A DNA stretch of 64,000 nucleotides from Meandrina meandrites. Its lineage: Eukaryota > Cnidaria > Anthozoa > Scleractinia > Meandrinidae. A model generated the notes under the pieces. It was not told the DNA's origin. It saw only the letters and a program-made list of their open reading frames with translations, and made no database searches. The DNA lies in assembly GCA_963693305.1 (NCBI GenBank), contig OY855913.1, positions 20,342,015-20,406,014 on the forward strand, given 5' to 3'. Position numbers and translations under genes: made by a program. Shown piece after piece: positions 63,138 through 64,000 of the stretch (the first letter of the stretch is position 1; each line of letters starts with the position of its first letter).

Positions 63138-64000
63138 ATTATAAATCATTATATTATGAGTAGATCTTCTTCTGATCATGATATCATAGGTAGAACCTGG
63201 CAGATGTGGTCTCACTCATAAATGGCTGTAAATGTGCAATGATAAAAACCCAGGAGATTTTGGGTAGGAGTGTGTTGCTGGGACTCTGATACCTTGACCC
63301 TGTTTTAGAACATGTACAGCAGCATTTTGTAACCCTATTCTAGACTGGAGGCCAAAGAAAGTCCCCACTCTACTCCAGGCTTGCTGTTCTTCACAAACTG
63401 TATCATAACTGCAGTCAGTTGCTTAATTTTAAGGTTCATCCAGATCTCCCCTTAACCCTTCGGCTCCTAAATGAACATTCCTTTGGCCTGATCTGCTTAG
63501 TAAAACTATCAAACCTCTAACCACCCACTACGCTACTAAGCTATCAAGTAGTCGCACTCTCAACGCACCACTTAAGCTTATGATTGTAATTATGGAATCA
63601 CCAACAACACAACCACATTTTAAAATGTGAAAGTCAGGTTTTGGTCACTTTCAAAGGAGACTTTGCCTTAATGAGGGAGTGCTGGTATTATTGTCATGTT
63701 TGTCACACATGTTTTGTCATCTGAATTCAGCTGCCTGTCACCCTGTGGCAGCGTAGCTGTGTGACCGGGGATGGCTAGGCACTCCAGCAAGCCTACCAGG
63801 CTAGCCAGGCTCCCGGGGGAGGGGGGGTTGACAGTGAATTGCAGACCTTGCTGTCACCCGACTGGGTACCTTTTGTTGAAACAGGGTAGATATATATGGT
63901 AGTTTAACTAGTTTTAATACTGTTGGTAGATCAATATTTAATGTACTAAGTAGCGTAAGTAGAACATAGTATTGTAAGTAGTAATCGTATCGTATTAAAG
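63138..64000. other. Right edge of window, nothing recognised
   Basis: No convincing ORF. Near 63740-63880 is a GC-richer patch with GCCTACCAGGCTAGCCAGGC and a G run, possibly part of another repeat cut by the window edge. Confidence 0.3.

Overview
This is a eukaryotic, AT-rich, gene-poor window that looks like a cnidarian genome, most likely a stony coral. The reasons are an NLR immune receptor with a cnidarian-style LRR array, eukaryotic-type RNA-dependent RNA polymerase (RdRP) family genes, DIRS and Crypton-type tyrosine recombinases, tRNA-derived SINEs, and dense short inverted-repeat transposons. Species cannot be fixed from the sequence alone. Splice sites are canonical GT..AG, so several listed coding segments are exons.

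The main content is a family of four RdRP-like paralogues: A (8088-10064, +, intact), B (13579-15595, -, broken by a transposon and a stop), D (29801-30892, +, 5'-truncated) and C (43483-45414, +, intact). All keep the conserved scaffold of the eukaryotic RdRP domain. All have lost the catalytic aspartates of the DbDGD motif, and by different substitutions. A, D and C belong to a repeated unit: a conserved 5' block (about 4.3-5.7 kb, 23.8-25.4 kb, 35.5-36.2 plus 41.4-42.8 kb, and a fourth truncated copy at 48.3-49.1 kb), then the coding exon (missing in the fourth), then a conserved 3' flank. In three copies the 5' block carries a composite regulatory module: a perfect NF-kB palindrome one base from a perfect ISRE/IRF-type repeat. 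It is followed by a TATA-like region and a conserved splice donor that would join a non-coding first exon to the RdRP coding exon.

Between B and D lies a minus-strand NLR gene (20020-22725, LRR exon 18068-19063). Its N-terminus has four membrane segments with the topology of connexin/innexin/pannexin/LRRC8 channels, fused to NACHT and LRRs. With the kB/ISRE promoters, I infer an inducible innate-immunity locus, with non-catalytic RdRP scaffolds and a possible channel-NLR as candidates for undescribed functions.

The rest is mobile DNA. 1-4.3 kb is a decayed DIRS-type retrotransposon (-). 4.8-5.3 and 16.3-16.7 kb are two copies of a Harbinger-type MITE. 11.3-12.8 kb is a short-period satellite containing an inverted segment. 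25.8-27.8 kb is a fold-back element with a 10-bp target duplication. 27.9-29.7 kb is a Crypton-type recombinase gene split by a SINE. 36.2-41.4 kb is a 1245-bp tandem array bounded by a mariner-type MITE. 49.7-53.6 kb is a TTAA-flanked element. 53.7-56.9 kb holds degenerate tandem duplications, 57.4-58.6 kb an inverted-repeat element, and 61.8-62.8 kb a second Crypton-like gene fragment broken by a TA-flanked MITE. Several insertions can be checked against empty sites inside this window.
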